From Struthio camelus (Eukaryota > Chordata > Aves > Struthioniformes > Struthionidae), in NCBI RefSeq assembly GCF_040807025.1, contig NC_090945.1, positions 72,055,088 to 72,119,087 on the forward strand: a DNA stretch of 64,000 nucleotides, given 5' to 3'. This document shows, piece after piece, positions 14,001 to 28,400 of the stretch. The number at the start of each line of letters is the position of its first letter. The first letter of the stretch is position 1. Position numbers and translations under genes: made by a program. The notes beneath the pieces are model-generated. The model saw nothing but the letters and a program-made list of their open reading frames with translations. It made no database searches and had not been told where the DNA came from.

Positions 14001-17000
14001 TCTACATCACTTAGGTGATGCTCCTCAAAGTTTTATTTTGCTAATAGGAGGTTCACACAGCTCTATCTGCCAAGGCAAGTATAATCAAGACGTCCTTATT
14101 AAAGTACTTATACGTCCTACATCTCCACAGACAACAAAGTAAATAAAAACAATAAACATTGTTTAAAATATAACATTTCAACAAAATTGTTATTGAAATA
14201 AACAACACCAGGAATGTTCTTGACATGGAAATGTGATTTTCCATTATGTTCAAATCATCTGTAGCGTGGTTATGGCCAGGGCCAACTAGCCATATCCCAA
14301 ATAACTCTCAGCAGACGTTGGTTGTTAACACAGGCTGAGGACCCTTTCAACAAGCAGTTTGGCTACACTGAGAGAGGAAGAGAGTTTAACCTAAGGGATA
14401 TATCCAGACCATGCCACTTGGCATCACAGTTAAAACATTTCCTGGTATTGTTTAATTTTCTAGTAGAGATGCAGTAGCAGTATCCAAGCATCTCTCAATA
14501 TTTAATCTACTGAGCTTCAGTTTAGGGGATGAGGAAGAGAACAAATTATGCTTTGCAAGGGCACAAGGTAAATAATGCTCACTTTCTCAAAAGCATTCAG
14601 GTATGTAACGTTCACATCTTCAAAGATCTACGCTTAAATTTATTCGTTAAGGAAATCTACGGGCAGAAAGGATTTTAAACACAGTTGAGGTTAGAACCCA
14701 AGCAAATGGAACAGGTTTTTTGGGGGGACAAAGCCAGCAGCTAGGATTAATGCCAAAACTGACCTTGTAGTTTTTCTGGTACTAAGCCACAGGAAGTGTG
14801 ACCCTTAGGCAACTTCAGATATGACTCATCTCGTGCTAAGATAGACACCTAACATATGTAAGGTAAGCAAGGTAAGTCCCCTTGTAGGAGAGGTCTTCTC
14901 TATCAGTTATAAAGACAGCCTTGATGACTAGTTTGGTGTACATACCATAATTTTAGAAGATTAAAATTAGGTGGGATGAACCCCACATTTAATCCATCCG
15001 TGATGCCACAAGGAAATCTGAATAAAAAGTGCATGGGGGCAATAAGTTTTAGGAAGGTTAGATTAATACCTTTGACTTAATATTTTGCAAGAAGAGCTTG
15101 AGACAAGAACTTAGAGAACTCACAATATAAGGCCCAATGATTTTACTAATTGTTTTGCAGAATTTTTAACCTTTATTCTTCTTCACAGCAGATTCAGTGG
15201 CAACTGTTTTCACTGGTGTAGACTCACTGACCTCTAAATAAATCAAACCTATTTTATAAAATTCTTATCCACTCCTGTTATTTCTCACAACCAAAGGTAA
15301 AAGTGTAATTTTAGTTAAAGGTTAAGAAGTCAGAAGGATTGATCACTGAAATGACAGAAAATCTGCTAAGGAACATCTGTTCTAAGAAATTTATTATTGC
15401 AATACTTCCTAAGCCCCCTCTTGATTATCTTGCAAAGGTCTGCATACTAACAAATCTGTCAAATATCAATTTATAGTGACTGTACACTTGCTTCTTAACA
15501 CATCAGAAAAGCATAAATGCATGGAAATTTCAGACACAGCCCATCACGGGCCAACCTTTATTATTACAGATTAGCTTCAGTGCCACATGCTTTGTCATAT
15601 TCTCCATCCCAGATCTATATTTTCTGTTCTCAGTCTTGAAGCAAATAGTGCAGGGAAATTGTTTGCTAAGATACATCTTGGATCCCCAAACAAATGAAAA
15701 TGAATGTCTTGTTTTCTTTTGGTGAAAACTGTCATTCTTTGCAATGAAGAGATATAAATAAATATACATCAAATTATATAACGTGTCACAGAGTAGACAG
15801 TCACAAGATGAATTTGTTTTTTTTTAAGGCATGGCCTGAGCATAGATGTTGAGAAAATGAAAGCAGTGCTGCTCTTATAACATACAGAATGATTCCTTTG
15901 ACCTGGAGATAAAGGAAGACAAAGCAACAAAGACATGTCACTCTAAAGGATATAGAAACAGAGAGGCCCAAGTGCCTTGGTTTTGTGTGCAAGTTTTCTG
16001 GAAAGACAAAAATACTTCCTTTAGATTCTCTTCTCTTTATCAATATTACTTTATTCCCAGAAAGCACTACTGTAGGTCGCTTAACACAGAAATCACTCAT
16101 TGTTAATGGAAAAACAAATCAACAACATATTTACTCAGCTAATGCACTTCCCTTGGTCACATTATACAGAAAAGCTTTTAAAAATCATTTGTTTGACTGA
16201 TCATATTATTTTTTCAGTGTCAAATAGTTTTTAATGTCTTTATACATACTAATAAAGCAAGGATTTTCTTTCCAGAGCTTAGAAATAACTGAAGTGATGC
16301 CCAAACTTCCTTTAACTGTTCCCTTAACTGAGCAATCATTTGTGCCATAATCAGACCAAGAGTCCAGCATTAGTTATTCTTCTTTCCCTCACTAGCCCCA
16401 CTAAAAACAAATGAAAAAGCTCATCTAAGCAGAGATCTAGGTAAGCTGGAGAGGAAAAAGGGAAGTCGAACAGCGTCATAGCTTTTGCCATTCTCCTTTA
16501 TGTGAATGTCACTTAGGCGTCATGGGAATGGGCAGCCTTATAAACTCCTAAAATAGATGGGAATTCTTGCCATAGTTGGAGTCAAACCTTGCTCCCTACT
16601 GTCACAAACAGTGACATAATCACCTGAATAAGGTGTTGCTATAAAAAAGAGGACATGTGGGTTCCAGTTTGGCCCGTGCCACAGCATCAGTGTCATGCTC
16701 TATACCAAGCCACTTCAAAAGCTACTGTGATGTGAAAAAGCCAGATTCCTTGTTTTATAGACTGTGCTACACTGCAAAAATAAACTCATTTGAAGACTGA
16801 AAATAATACACACTAAAAATAGGTTCCTGTATTATATGAATCATATTTAATGATTCCATCCAGCTACTTTCTGCAAATAAGCCTGTAGCAGGACTACTGT
16901 GGCATGCAGCAATTACATTCAGTGGAGGGGTAAAAATGAAGAACTTTTTCCTATATTTCATGATATGGCATAAAAGTGCAAGTAATTATGACTACTGAGA

Positions 17001-18679
17001 GGGTGGTGGGACACTGATCCTAAGGCTTATCTTCCTGTCTTTAGTCAACCAAAAGTCCCAGTGGATTCAACGAGTCGGCAACATTCTGCTTGGGGATGGA
17101 AATGACCAGCCATGTAATTCACCTTCCCGCTACAGACCTCTTCCTATCCCCCATGTTATAGGCTGTTAGTTTTAGGGAGCGGTTTCTGTCCTTTCCAGTA
17201 AAGGAATATTCCACTGTCTCACAGGCAAAAGAATTTTGTTTGCGTTAGCCTGAAATGTAAGAGAGAAAAACAAACACAAAAAGCTGGAGTTCCAGAAATA
17301 GGATTCACGGCAATGCACTGAAACTGCAAGCAGGACATAGGTTCATACTCCCACATAAGCAGGATTTGAAGAAGGGAGGAAGACAGCAAGAAATCTGAGG
17401 CAGAAAACATTTCTAAGAAACATTTTAACTTAGCAAGTGAATATAATTCCAACCATCTGTCTTAGAATTATGTACTCGCCTGCCTTACTGTCATACAGGG
17501 ATATGCAAAAGTGGCTCACATGGCTAAATACTGATAATAAATAAAAGTGATGCACCACGTCCTCCCATCAGGTTCATTTCCCTGGCGCTATTGCAATGAA
17601 AGTGCCTGGAACACAGTAACTTTGTTTCATTGCAATTTTTAATGAGGAAGGTTTCAAAATGTGCTTTGCTTCCACAGTCCCTTTAACATAAAAACAGAAA
17701 TGTGGCAGGTCTCTCACTCCAAACCAGGAGCAAAAGCTGAAAGGAAAGAGGTCTTTAAGAAAGGAAACGCAGCCAGATAGAATTTTTCTGAAACTAATCT
17801 GAGTCCAACAAAATATAATATTATTTCCATGCAGCTCTACCCATTTAAACATAATTGTTTTCATTTTTATTTTTTATTAATCTAAATATCAGTTACTGAA
17901 TCTCCATCTCTCTCTCCTCCAAGATAGATTTAGCTACTCAGAGAAGTTGGAGCCAGTAATGCAAGCAGAGACAGTTTCTCAAGTTACTTCACTCGTTTCT
18001 ACCAGAGAATAATTTCCCTTTACCACATATTCTGGTTCAGAAACTCAATTTTCTTTAACAATTCAGAATCAAAAGCTGACTAGACCAGATACTCCATTAT
18101 TTGTATGGAATGCAAACACAAAAGAAAGATCTTCCTTGTAAAGTAAGTGATGGGCAGGAGAGAGGGTTATATATTACCCAGAGGAATTATGTATTACCCA
18201 ATCTATTGCTGTATTCTTTCTCAGTGTCAGACTAGTTCACACTTACCATTTTAGTCATTAATTTTTTTTCAAGGGTTGCTATTATTATTTCACATTAATC
18301 AAAAAGAACTCACAAATACAAGCTGTACAATAAGGGCAATGTAAAAAGTAAGTATCTGTAAAGTCATCAAGTAAAAATTTGTTCTGAATCAAAATAAAAA
18401 AATGTAAGTTTTAAACTAGAAATGTCAAGGTCAGAATTTAATCTGGCTTATTTATTTATTTTCATCCTTTACACTGACAAGTACAAAAGACAATTTTCTG
18501 AATCAAAATAAATATGTCAACATTTGTGTACCAAAATGCAAGGGAAGAAAATAATTCATTGTGTCAGATTTTCTCTTACTATTTGACAAAAATAGAAAAT
18601 ATCTAATTTACAAAAGAATTACACTACAGATTGAAGTTTTTTGTATTATTCTGTACTAGTTGTATCTTTTTAAATCTGG
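11020..18679. other. Non-coding region
   Basis: No gene is supported; all open frames are short (about 100 codons or fewer) and lack family motifs. Apart from the small duplication at 13.27 kb and a doubtful CR1-like scrap near 16.34 kb, I see nothing specific. Confidence 0.6.
13267..13297. repeat. 17-bp tandem duplication
   Basis: AAGTTTTGATTGCA occurs at 13267-13280 and 13284-13297. Confidence 0.85.
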
Positions 18680-18812
18680 TGCAAGAGGGGAAGTAGATCA
18701 CTGTCTGCTTGCCCTGCTCTTATCCCTAACATCCTCAGTTGACCACTGCTTTAGATGGGACAGCAGACCTTTGGTCAGACTCATTACGGATGTTCTTATG
18801 TCCTTAGCATTT
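18680..18812 (+). mobile_element. Ancient CR1 (L3/turtle-type) 3' end
   Basis: The order of short matches follows the old reptile-type CR1 tail: GTAGATCACTGTCTGCTTGCC, then a CC-rich link, GACCACTG, AGATGGGACAGCAGACCTTTGGTCAGACTC, and finally GTTCTTATGTCCTTA. The family pattern, from memory, reads as a GATCACTTGATGATTACCTGTTCT-like start and a GGACCTTTGGTCTGACCCAGTATGGC...TTCTTATGTTCTTA-like end. Divergence is high, so this is a fossil insertion shared widely among archosaurs and turtles. Confidence 0.6.
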
Positions 18813-19394
18813 AAGATAATTGTTTTAGAGAAGGGAGCGCATGGCTTTCCTAATAATAATTTTTTTTGTTTTGGGTGTTTCTTTTTTCCAAAAAGAGATG
18901 GCAGTGACACCCTCTTTTTCAATCTGTTTTGCATTGCTTAGCGCTGATATTCCACACTCCCAGGGTAAACAGCTTGCCCTTTGATGTCAGGGATAGTTCC
19001 TTGCATGTTGATGGAGCAGAATATCACAGATGAAATCAATCATATGGCTCTGAGACAAGAATCCATCTGTATCATCGTTTTAAATTGAGAACATATTTGG
19101 AGCCAAGGTAAAATATAATCCTGCATGGAGAAGAACATTGTACTGATTGGCAAAGACACCACTGAATGCCATGAAGCTCAAGGAAAACAAAATCACTGAG
19201 CAGGCTGAATCAAGCTGTCCAGCTGTATTTCTTTACAGCGAGAGAAGTGTAGGTTGTGCATGTATACATACATATATTAGTAAATCATTTATCAACCGGC
19301 AAATGCACTTGCAAACATAGCATTTGGACTCATTGCACTCTGCTGGGGTTTTAGCACAAGGATTAAAGGGCATTAGATTTTGCCACCTTAGTCA

Positions 19395-19445
19395 GATCCA
19401 ACACCCCATGAAGACAATGGAACAGCTCTTACTGACTTCAGGGTG
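19395..19445. repeat. Relic related to the 'TGAAGTCAATGGGAG' repeat family
   Basis: TGAAGACAATGGAACAGCTC is followed by the inverted partner ACTGACTTCAGGG. This is the mirrored arrangement typical of the old palindromic archosaur repeat. The match is short and approximate. Confidence 0.35.
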
Positions 19446-20299
19446 AAATAAGCCAAGCCTGGAAAGTGCTCCTTGTGGCAGCTGGCATGAGTTAGGCCTA
19501 GCTGACAATAGTGTTAACATATGAACTTTAGTAAACCTTATACAAAGAAGCAGTAGCTAAGTTCTAAAAATAGAGGAGTACCTTGAGCGTAAACAACCTG
19601 TGAAAGTTGCTAACGTGTCAAGGGGTGAGAGGGGCAGGTTGTTAGCACTGGTGCCAGCCAGCAGTTAAGCGCTACGGGAATTTTAACAAGCCAACAAAAA
19701 ATCAAGTATTCTCTATCCAAAGCTACAGCTGATGGTGTCCAGAGTTACTCATGAACAGAGGTAAAATCCTGAGAGACCCCCCAGGGTGCCGACGGCTCTG
19801 CCTCAGGACTACGCACCACATGACTGGAAATGCTACACTGATGCCCCCTACTTCTTCTGGACTGTGTTGACTCTCCCATAGGGCAGGGAGGTTGTATAAT
19901 TCATAACATTGCATATATCTATATTTTCGTATCCAAGTCCATTTCATCTCCACACTATCAACTTGGTAATAAACCGCAACGCTCCATCCTCATCAACCAT
20001 ACCTGTAGACACAGACAGCAGTTTAGGAAAATGATTGTTATTACACAAATGTCTGTGATATGAAGATTAGAGGTCAAAAATTACCTAGAATAGGGGTGTC
20101 CAACCTTCCAGGTTACCAAGGCTCTCATGACGGTATGTGATTCCTATAGACCATGGCCCATCCTGCAGCCAAACTGCAGATGCCTACAATCATCCATGTC
20201 TCTCTGTAAGTATATGGAAAGTCATAATAATACTATCTACTTTTATGTCCCTGACACTTTCCAAAATCAGGTATTCCACCATCATGACAGGCACATGCC

Positions 20300-20402
<103 letters not shown>

Positions 20403-21369
20403 GGGGCACGCAAACAATCTTGGGTCACCTAAACTCACACACATGCACACCCAGAAGGCACACCCTACATCATATCACATTCCAGTCATGCTATGGATAC
20501 GACATTGGTGATATAACGGGGCAGAATGGCAGGTCCACAGAGAAAGAGGGTGGCAGTGAGGAAGGCAGGAAGGAACAAATTGTTCTGGCTGGCACACCTG
20601 GCCTGTGGTGCCCCATCCCAGATTCTGCCTGCCAGTCCCTCCTAGCCCTGAGCAAGCCTTGGCAAATCCCTTCAAGAACAGTTCTCACTGTCCCAAAAGC
20701 ACATGCACTGACTCATTTTGCCCACATCTGCTCATTGGTTTGGATGATTTAGAGGATAAAAACACATTTCTGCAACACCTGAATGGAGGCGGCCTGTCTC
20801 CTCCATGCCTAATCAGCAGCTCTGGGTGCAGCGGAAGCACAGCTGACGTTCTCCTTGTTTCAAAGTCGCCTTGTTTCTCTGTTGAAGAAAGGAGGAAAAG
20901 GAAAGAGGAAAGACAGGAAAGGCAGAGGGCTGATGATTTGAAGAACTGGATTATTTTCTGTGCAGACAAATATCCACTGAGAGGATATGTGACCACTGAG
21001 AGGGCTCCCTCAGTCCCTGCTTAGCTTAGGATCAGCCTGGCCTTGAGAGACTAGACAAGGTGTGAAGAAACCATAGCACAACAACAATTAGCAGAACCTG
21101 ACTTGTAATGAATTGTTCTAATCCATAAAAATGATGTCCCTCATCTGTTATAAAAAGTACATTTATTATTCTTCATGTTACTTAACTGGTTTTGAACACT
21201 GTGTGGGAGAACACAGGAGAAAGATTAAACTAGGCTAGGATTTCATAACATATTGTGGCATGCTCCTCTCAGTAGAGTAAACAGCACTGTCTACTGCAAC
21301 TCCTCACACACTAGTATTTTTATGCTGCATTCCTAAAAAGCCAAAAAGTATGACACATGCCTTTGGGTC

Positions 21370-21390
21370 ACATTCACATTCACATTCACA
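21370..21390. repeat. Short (CACATT)3 repeat
   Basis: Three CACATT units occur in a row. It is a minor simple repeat. Confidence 0.85.
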
Positions 21391-23429
21391 CAACAGCAAC
21401 ACGTATTTACGCAGCTACTAGCAGAAATCTCAGCATGCCTTTCCACAGGAATACCAGGTCATCTGTAGGAACTGGGGGTTTGGGAAGTAGGTCTGGAGAG
21501 CTCTAGGATGTTCAAACTCAGTCAGCTGCAAAAGGATTTATATTCCTTCAGTGAGGAATCATGTCAGTTCGGAAATACAAGTTTAAATGTTAATTGGACA
21601 TTAGGATTCGTTGAGCCTTTTGCTAAGGAAGTACAAATATAGGTTAAGACCACTGAATTCTGATTCAGATTGATTTTATCTTGCCTTGGGCACTCTCCAT
21701 CCTCTACCATATGATGGGCTCAACTCACCCAAATTAGAGATGCTTAAGAGCTGACCAAAAGTAATGCCTGCTAGGAACAGGTTTACTTAACCACAGTTCC
21801 TTAAGGTTAGGCAGTACAAGACAGAAGTACAGGTTGCTTCTATAGGCTCCTACTATTTATGAAGACAATTCCTCTCTGCAGGTGGATGCCTAAGATGCGT
21901 GAATAAGGGAACTCCTTTCCAGAAGTGCCTATCTCTGTGTTGGCTACACTGGCTTATGCTAGGGGCCTGACTTTTAAATACTTAAATTTAGGTGAGACTA
22001 CTGTTGGCCAGCCTGTAAGATCCCTCTTTCCCAGTCACTCAGAATGATTCTAGGGAGTGGGAATCTGACAAGGAGACGGTTTTTACCATGCAACATTTTC
22101 CCACCACCAGATAAACCCCTTTACCTGAACAGGACAATTTTCTGAGAACCTGTGGACTGCAGGCCTCCTGCATCCCAAATAGCTAACCAATATAAAATTG
22201 GCCTAAGTGTATACAAGCGTATAAGCCTGGAGCTGAAGAAGACGACCCTAAATGTGACGGACACCTTAGGCCCTTTTCTCTTTGTGATATGAGTGCTACT
22301 TGGAAAATGGGAGCGTAGGCAAGTATGTGTAGAAGAAAAGGACTGCAATATTCTATTTGCTCATTTTTTTGCCTCCTTTAGAAAGTTATAAGAAAATGCT
22401 TCCTTTGCTTTTCCTTAGATCTGGAATGGCTGATAAAAACCTGAAACTCAGCTATCTTCAGTGTTGTTTAAAGATGAGAAACGCGAGGAACATGTCAGCA
22501 AGAGAGAGACTGTAAATGTAAGAGCATAAACTGAGCACAAAAAGACTGAAAACAGCATTTTTCAAGTCCTCTTCCCACAAGTATTAGTAAGAAAGCTTAG
22601 TTTCTTAACTCTTCACTTGAAAACTCTGGCTTGGTGCAGCAAATTAGAAATAATTCCGCTGCAGTCAGTGAGCTACGTGGGCGAAAGAGATCAGAACTGG
22701 GCTGTAGGGTGCTGTTCCACGATGCTAGACTGATAGCCAAGTTGAAAAAAAGACATCTTTATAAAGAAATTGCCTGAGTAAATGATTAATGATATTTTCT
22801 GGATACTTGTACATTTTTAACTCTATAAATATACTAATATATAAAATTGGCTTTTCTCTCTGACTGCTGACGGTGCTGGAAGAAGTGTAATTGGAACCTA
22901 CTGGGAATCTTTCCACTCCCTTCAATAGCTCAGTATCCCTTCTGGTACGGTTCCTCTCCTGTGTATCCTTCAGAACAAAGGAGATTAATTTATATGAGAA
23001 GGAGTTAGTTTCCACTAAAACTACAAAAGGTGCAGATCTAAGGGAGCAGAGCAACCTTTTCTGTATAGTAGGTATACATATAGTCATCAGATTAGTTCTG
23101 CTCCACTCCAGCTGTGATGGAGCAGTGCTGCCCAGAGCCTATTGACATCCTAAGAGAACTGCTCAGGTATTTAGCCTGTGTACTGAGGAAAAGAGTCAGT
23201 CCCAAATGCTGATTTCCCTTTCTTGACTTTTAACTAGGCTTGTTTGACCTTCTCTGTCTGGAGAATTTAAATAAACATCGTTTCTGTAGTAGCTATATCC
23301 CCCCTTTACATATCTGACAGCCGAGAGGTTTACTGCAAACGTTTCCATCTCTTTTAAAAACAGGTCATTTGTCTGGTTGAATCAGGCTTATATGTAAGAT
23401 ACAGCTTACCAGGGTAACCAGTGTGCATT

Positions 23430-23650
23430 ATCACTCTTTCATTAATGAGTTCTGCACAATGCAGCTGAACAATTCTTTCTGCAGCTTTTCCAGAGAACAA
23501 GGAAAAGCAAGGGGTTTAAAGTGACTTCTTTTAATCAAGCTGCACCTCATTAATGGAAGCTGTATTTTAAACAGCTTTTTACAGTGAGATTGCTTAAAAA
23601 TACACTTTAATTAACTCCAGTTCATTTTTGCTTACTTTTCTCTTTATTTG
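23430..23650. promoter_or_regulatory. Candidate enhancer-like element rich in homeodomain sites
   Basis: In 220 bp there are two perfect CATTAATG palindromes (23440-23447 and 23548-23555), a TTAATTAA (23607-23614), a CAGCTG E-box (23462-23467) and TTTAATCAAG. Such clustering of TAAT-type sites is typical of conserved non-coding developmental enhancers. Conservation cannot be tested from one sequence. Confidence 0.25.
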
Positions 23651-25359
23651 ATCTAGAGCACAGAATGTGTGAGCTGATGCTCACCAACAGGAAGAATTTT
23701 TCCATGATAACATTTTTAAATAAATGAGATTTAACCTATTTAATTCAAAAGTGCATGTCATTCTAATCATATTAGCCATTATTTTTAACATAAACATGTA
23801 AATATTTGTATGTAGAAACACTGGCCAAGCACCTTTCAGTACTGAAGTATATTCCAGTATACACCAGTACATGTCAACAGAAACACCAGCCTAGCAAATT
23901 TCAGTAATAAAATATATTCTTTTGAGAAATTGGACATAAGCAATTAGATATACTGGAAAAAAAAAAACCTCAGCCTTTCTTAGTGAGAAATGGAAATAGG
24001 TTTTAGCTCTGGGGGTAAAGACCTACCTGTCCTAATAATGAATGTTTTAAGCACAGAGAAACCTTTTTGCAGAAAAACGTAGAAAGAGGTTTTTTAAAAG
24101 AGAAACATGACAGAAAACATTAATGTGACAGAAATGTTTTCTATAATAAAAGAGAAGGATAGTAAATAGTATGTGAAGCTATGGCTGAGAACTGGCTTGC
24201 AGCTGAAAAAATTGCAATGGTGGGGAAAGCACAGAAAACAAGGTGGTGACACAATGCTAAATAAATTAAGGGAAACAGTATGATCTGCCCAACAGATCTT
24301 CACTGACTAAATAGCTGGACATCATATAGGGACAATTAAAAAAGCAAGAACTAATGGAAGAATATGATATTTGACCCCAGTTTGACTTTGGGCAGGTTCC
24401 TCAGCACCCCTGATGCCCACACCCTTCTTGCTCTGTCTCCTTCTAGCAGCTGCCACCTGTGCTACCTCCTGCTCCTTCCACAGCCCTGCAGTTCAGCCCC
24501 TCTTCTTCAGAGCGGATAGCAGTAGAAGCAGCAAATGGAAATATGTGAGTATATTTACCCCATAGTTGGCTCTTCCCTCCCTGGTGTAGCACTTGCAGCT
24601 TGTAATTCCAGTCAGTTCTCATTTCCCTGAACTAGATGAATTGAGATGCTATTATCTTACCTGCAACAGAGAAACAGTGGGGGAAGCAGAGGTAAAAAGG
24701 TGTTTACATAGAGACACAAGAGCCTAAAAAGGGGCCTGAATTTTAAACCTGCCAGTTTTTAAGTAACACTGCCTCAGAATACACTAGTTACCATTCATGT
24801 ACACTATTTTAAGGAGTCTACCCCGTAACAAATGCCATATATCCGACTCCTCTTTCATTCAGGGAGAGAAACAGGGAGGGAGAGACAAAACAATCTGTTT
24901 TTTGTTTGGAGGGGGGAGGAGGACTATGTCCAAAAACCACGCAAATCCTTTGATTAAAATGAAACTATTTTTCTCAACTGGCCATCAAACTGAGACATAT
25001 GCCTGCCAGAGCAGCAAGGACAATAACTGCAGGGTAGGAAGGGAGTTGTCAAGAACAGCTTCAGGTTGTTCTTGTATTAAATGCAAATTTTTGATATTTT
25101 TCCTTTTAAATAAGCAAGACATGATTTTAAATCTGTAATTTGCAAAAAAAGGAAATCCTCTAAATCCTACACTTGTGATGTACAGACTTTAGCAAATGTG
25201 CTGCATTTTCTCTTTAGGGATGTAGAGGGCATCAACTTTCATTTCTGTCACTGAAAAAAATTAGCCGGTTCCTAAGACACGGCTTCTCTGCAGCAACATT
25301 GCTTTCTTATTCAGCCAGAATACACCCCAAAGGCACTACCACCTGCTAAAATCCAAAGC

Positions 25360-25405
25360 ACGCTGAAATCAGTTCCAATGGGAATTGAATCAAGACCTGA
25401 ATTAA
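25360..25405. repeat. Relic related to the 'TGAAGTCAATGGGA' repeat family
   Basis: CTGAAATCAGTTCCAATGGGA followed by ATCAAGACCTGAATTA resembles the same old family, which often ends 'GATCAGGCCCTGAA'. The match is diverged and boundaries are unclear. Confidence 0.3.
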
Positions 25406-28400
25406 GCCAGAATGATCAAATGTTTATTTAACAGCAGATACGAAACAGTAGTGGTTTGGGGTTCTTTCTTCACTCCATAAAGGAACTTTGTAGTGATGCT
25501 GGTCCTAAGGATATAATAAAACATCTTCCACGCAGCCCAGCATAGCTGCTTTTCAGTCAGGATACCCCTACGAAAAGCATTTTGCACTACAGCTAGCCAG
25601 ATAAAGGTCACTGCTTCACTGAGAATTTTGTATTTCAATGGTGGTTTCTTCCGATTAAGGTCAGCATTTAACAGTTCTGGGGGCTAGTGGATACTCTTGC
25701 AACCATGGAGCCAGGATGATTTTGTGACCCCACAAATGCAGCCAGTTCCCAGGATGCTGGGTAGCTGGGCAAAGAATGAAGCACAGCAGTTAGGCAGGTT
25801 TAGGCAGAATTTCACAAACAAACTGTTTTCCTGCAGACTCCAGCAAAAGCCAGTCTCAGCTGAAATATTCTGATTTGACTATATAATTTGAGTAAGTACT
25901 TCAGCTGAATCTTTCTAACTGGTTTTACTTTGTACCTTACAAAAAGGCCCATGGAGAGTTGGTCCCAATTCTGTCCTTCAATGTCTAAGCAACCTGATAG
26001 ACTCCATCTTAATACAACTTAAACTGCCAGACTCGGGAAGGTAATGAGTTTCATTAAAGCCATATTTTCTAGTAAACAGATAAAAATTTGATTTTCATTC
26101 TTTCTAAGAAACGCAGCAGGGAAATAAATGTTCTGCCCCTGTAGCTAAAGACATCTGAAACAAGTCCATACAGCTTCTCTATTGAATTTATACAAACAGC
26201 AACTCTTAAGATCACAAAAATATATCACTGTGGAACTTACAAATATGGCTTCATTTTATTACTCTTACAGTGATAGTTTGGAGCAATATATATTTTACAC
26301 TGAACTTGTCTTATGTCTGTAACGTGGGTCATCTAATCTCCTTGGACTTTGCTGTGTATCTGTTAACTCAGGCTTCACAACCCAGCCGGTCTGTGCCTGG
26401 AAAGCCTAATGATGTTAGTGGCAGCTAGTTACATGCAACGACGACAAACATAGACCAGCCTCTGCTATTCACATGAGTTGTACTTAACGAGAGCCTAGAT
26501 AAAGCTTCCTTTTCCCTCTGTTGAGCATATCGCTCTGTGGGAACACGGTTGATTTCCATGGAATCACTAGCAAACTAAGGTAATGCTTTGAATCAGAGTG
26601 GCGAGTAGAGCCTTCAGGGTTAGAGGCCATGGCAGTGGAGGGAGGGGAAGTCTTTTAAAAGCAACAGTGCCCTTAAAGGAACACAGTTATGCTAGGTATC
26701 ATCTGGTAGGTGAAAGCACTCAACCTTGAACATCATGTCTAATAAAGACTACAGAGCATTCGTGTGCCTGGGCATGTTCTTTTCATCTAAGGTAACCAAA
26801 CCTCTGGTGTAGCTACTGCAAACACCTTAAATGTTGCTATCATTAAGACCAACCACAGCTGCCTTTGGCTTCCAGTACATTTTGTGATATTATGTTCTAT
26901 TTGCAACAAGCAATGGAGAGTCCACAATTAAAAGAAATTTTTCCTGCAGTGTAAACCTCAGGGGACAGATGGGGGTCTGAGTCTTGGCCCCAGGCCGGTG
27001 AGACATCATACTGTTAGGGGAAAGATGGCTTGAAAGCGTCCCATCACTCCTCGGTGCTTACGAAAACACATAAGATGCTTCACCCCATGCCAATTTGTGT
27101 GAGAGGAACATGGGCCATGGCCTTACCCAGTTTTAGTCCCTTTAATGCTGGCAGACATCCCAGGCAAGCAAACTGGGACGTCCATTCAACTGGGAGCAAA
27201 GCATCTCAGCAGTGTGATGCTGTCAGGCTCCTAAAGAGCTGTGCTTGATACAGATCTCCCTGTGACCCATGTCACAACCTAAAGGCTAGGCAAAGTCTAG
27301 CCCTTAACAATATAGTGTGGTACTAGAAAAAAAAAGTATGTATTTATTACCTCATGAAGGTTTGTATTTGAGTTAGAGAGTATATATTCAATGGAAAGTC
27401 CTTCCTTCACTTAAGCAAGAAAGGCAGTAGAATATGCTTCAGTTGGAGCATGTAGATTAGCTCTTGCCTGTTATTACTAAGGTCTCACACACCAGGCGGC
27501 ACTGGCATGACAGCAATGGGCTTCTGTAGAAAGCAGCAAGGATACAAAAAAAATCTAGTAAAATATATTCCATCAGGTGGCAGGTATAGGAAAATAAAGG
27601 GGGACAGAACAAACGCAGAAACAAGTACTCTCAAATACAGTTAGCAGCCACACAAAGTGAAATGGAAAGAGTGAAACCTCGTCATTCTGAAGAGCATAAA
27701 TATCTTTCTCTTAGGATAATTTGCATTTTAACTTACAGTGGCCAGAACATTGAGTAAAGAATTAACTCGTTCTTCTAGCTCTCAGGCTAAACGTATAATA
27801 AACCTAAATAAAACAGGAAGTTTTTGACATTGAGAGATCTGTGAAATTACAAGTCTAGAGTTGTAATAATGCTTGAATGGACCCTGGCCAGTTGTTTACC
27901 CTTCCTCCTTTCACCAATAGGATTTTTTTATGGATTTGAAGCTGCACGGTACTGCTCAGATGCTTGGACTGCTGTCACCTACTCTGAGTAAACAGTCTTT
28001 GTGCTGCAAGTAACTTCCAAGGTATAGAGTAGCAGTCACCTTTTTTCTTCCAATAGCAGGTTTGAAATGATCACATAGCTAGGTACCACTGAAAATAGGG
28101 ATCCTGCCCTTTTCTCACCAGCTCTTGGCCACGCTCTTGTGCTAGCTCTAGCTGGCGCAAACCCTCAGGGAGGCATGAACCAACAGGGAATGATTCACTT
28201 TGCTGGTTGTGCTGAGAGTTTTCTACTGCTGCAGCAAACTCAACTGCCCCATCAATGGTCTGGCAGCATAAAGGAGGGGATGAGGAAAGAGAGAGCAGCC
28301 CTGACAGCAACTGTTAGCTCTGTCGTCCTTGCAAGGCTCCAATAGCCTTAGGATGTCACCCTGAACAGTAGGATGGGAACATCTGCACAGCAGGAACTAC

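Noticed and set aside
16340-16400. GTGCCATAATCAGACCAAGAGTCCAG resembling the reverse complement of an old CR1 tail
   Set aside because: Only about 25 bases match, with gaps; too weak to call.
20089-20110. TAGGGGTGTCCAACCTTCC resembling a hAT transposon terminus
   Set aside because: Only one end is visible, with no matching inverted terminus or 8-bp target duplication that I can find.
20605-21024. 139-codon open frame
   Set aside because: No family motif, no supporting splice or promoter signals, and overlapping open frames on the other strand.
24365-24410. TTTGACTTTGGGCAGGTTCCTCAGC resembling a MIR segment
   Set aside because: A single short block without the neighbouring MIR blocks in order.
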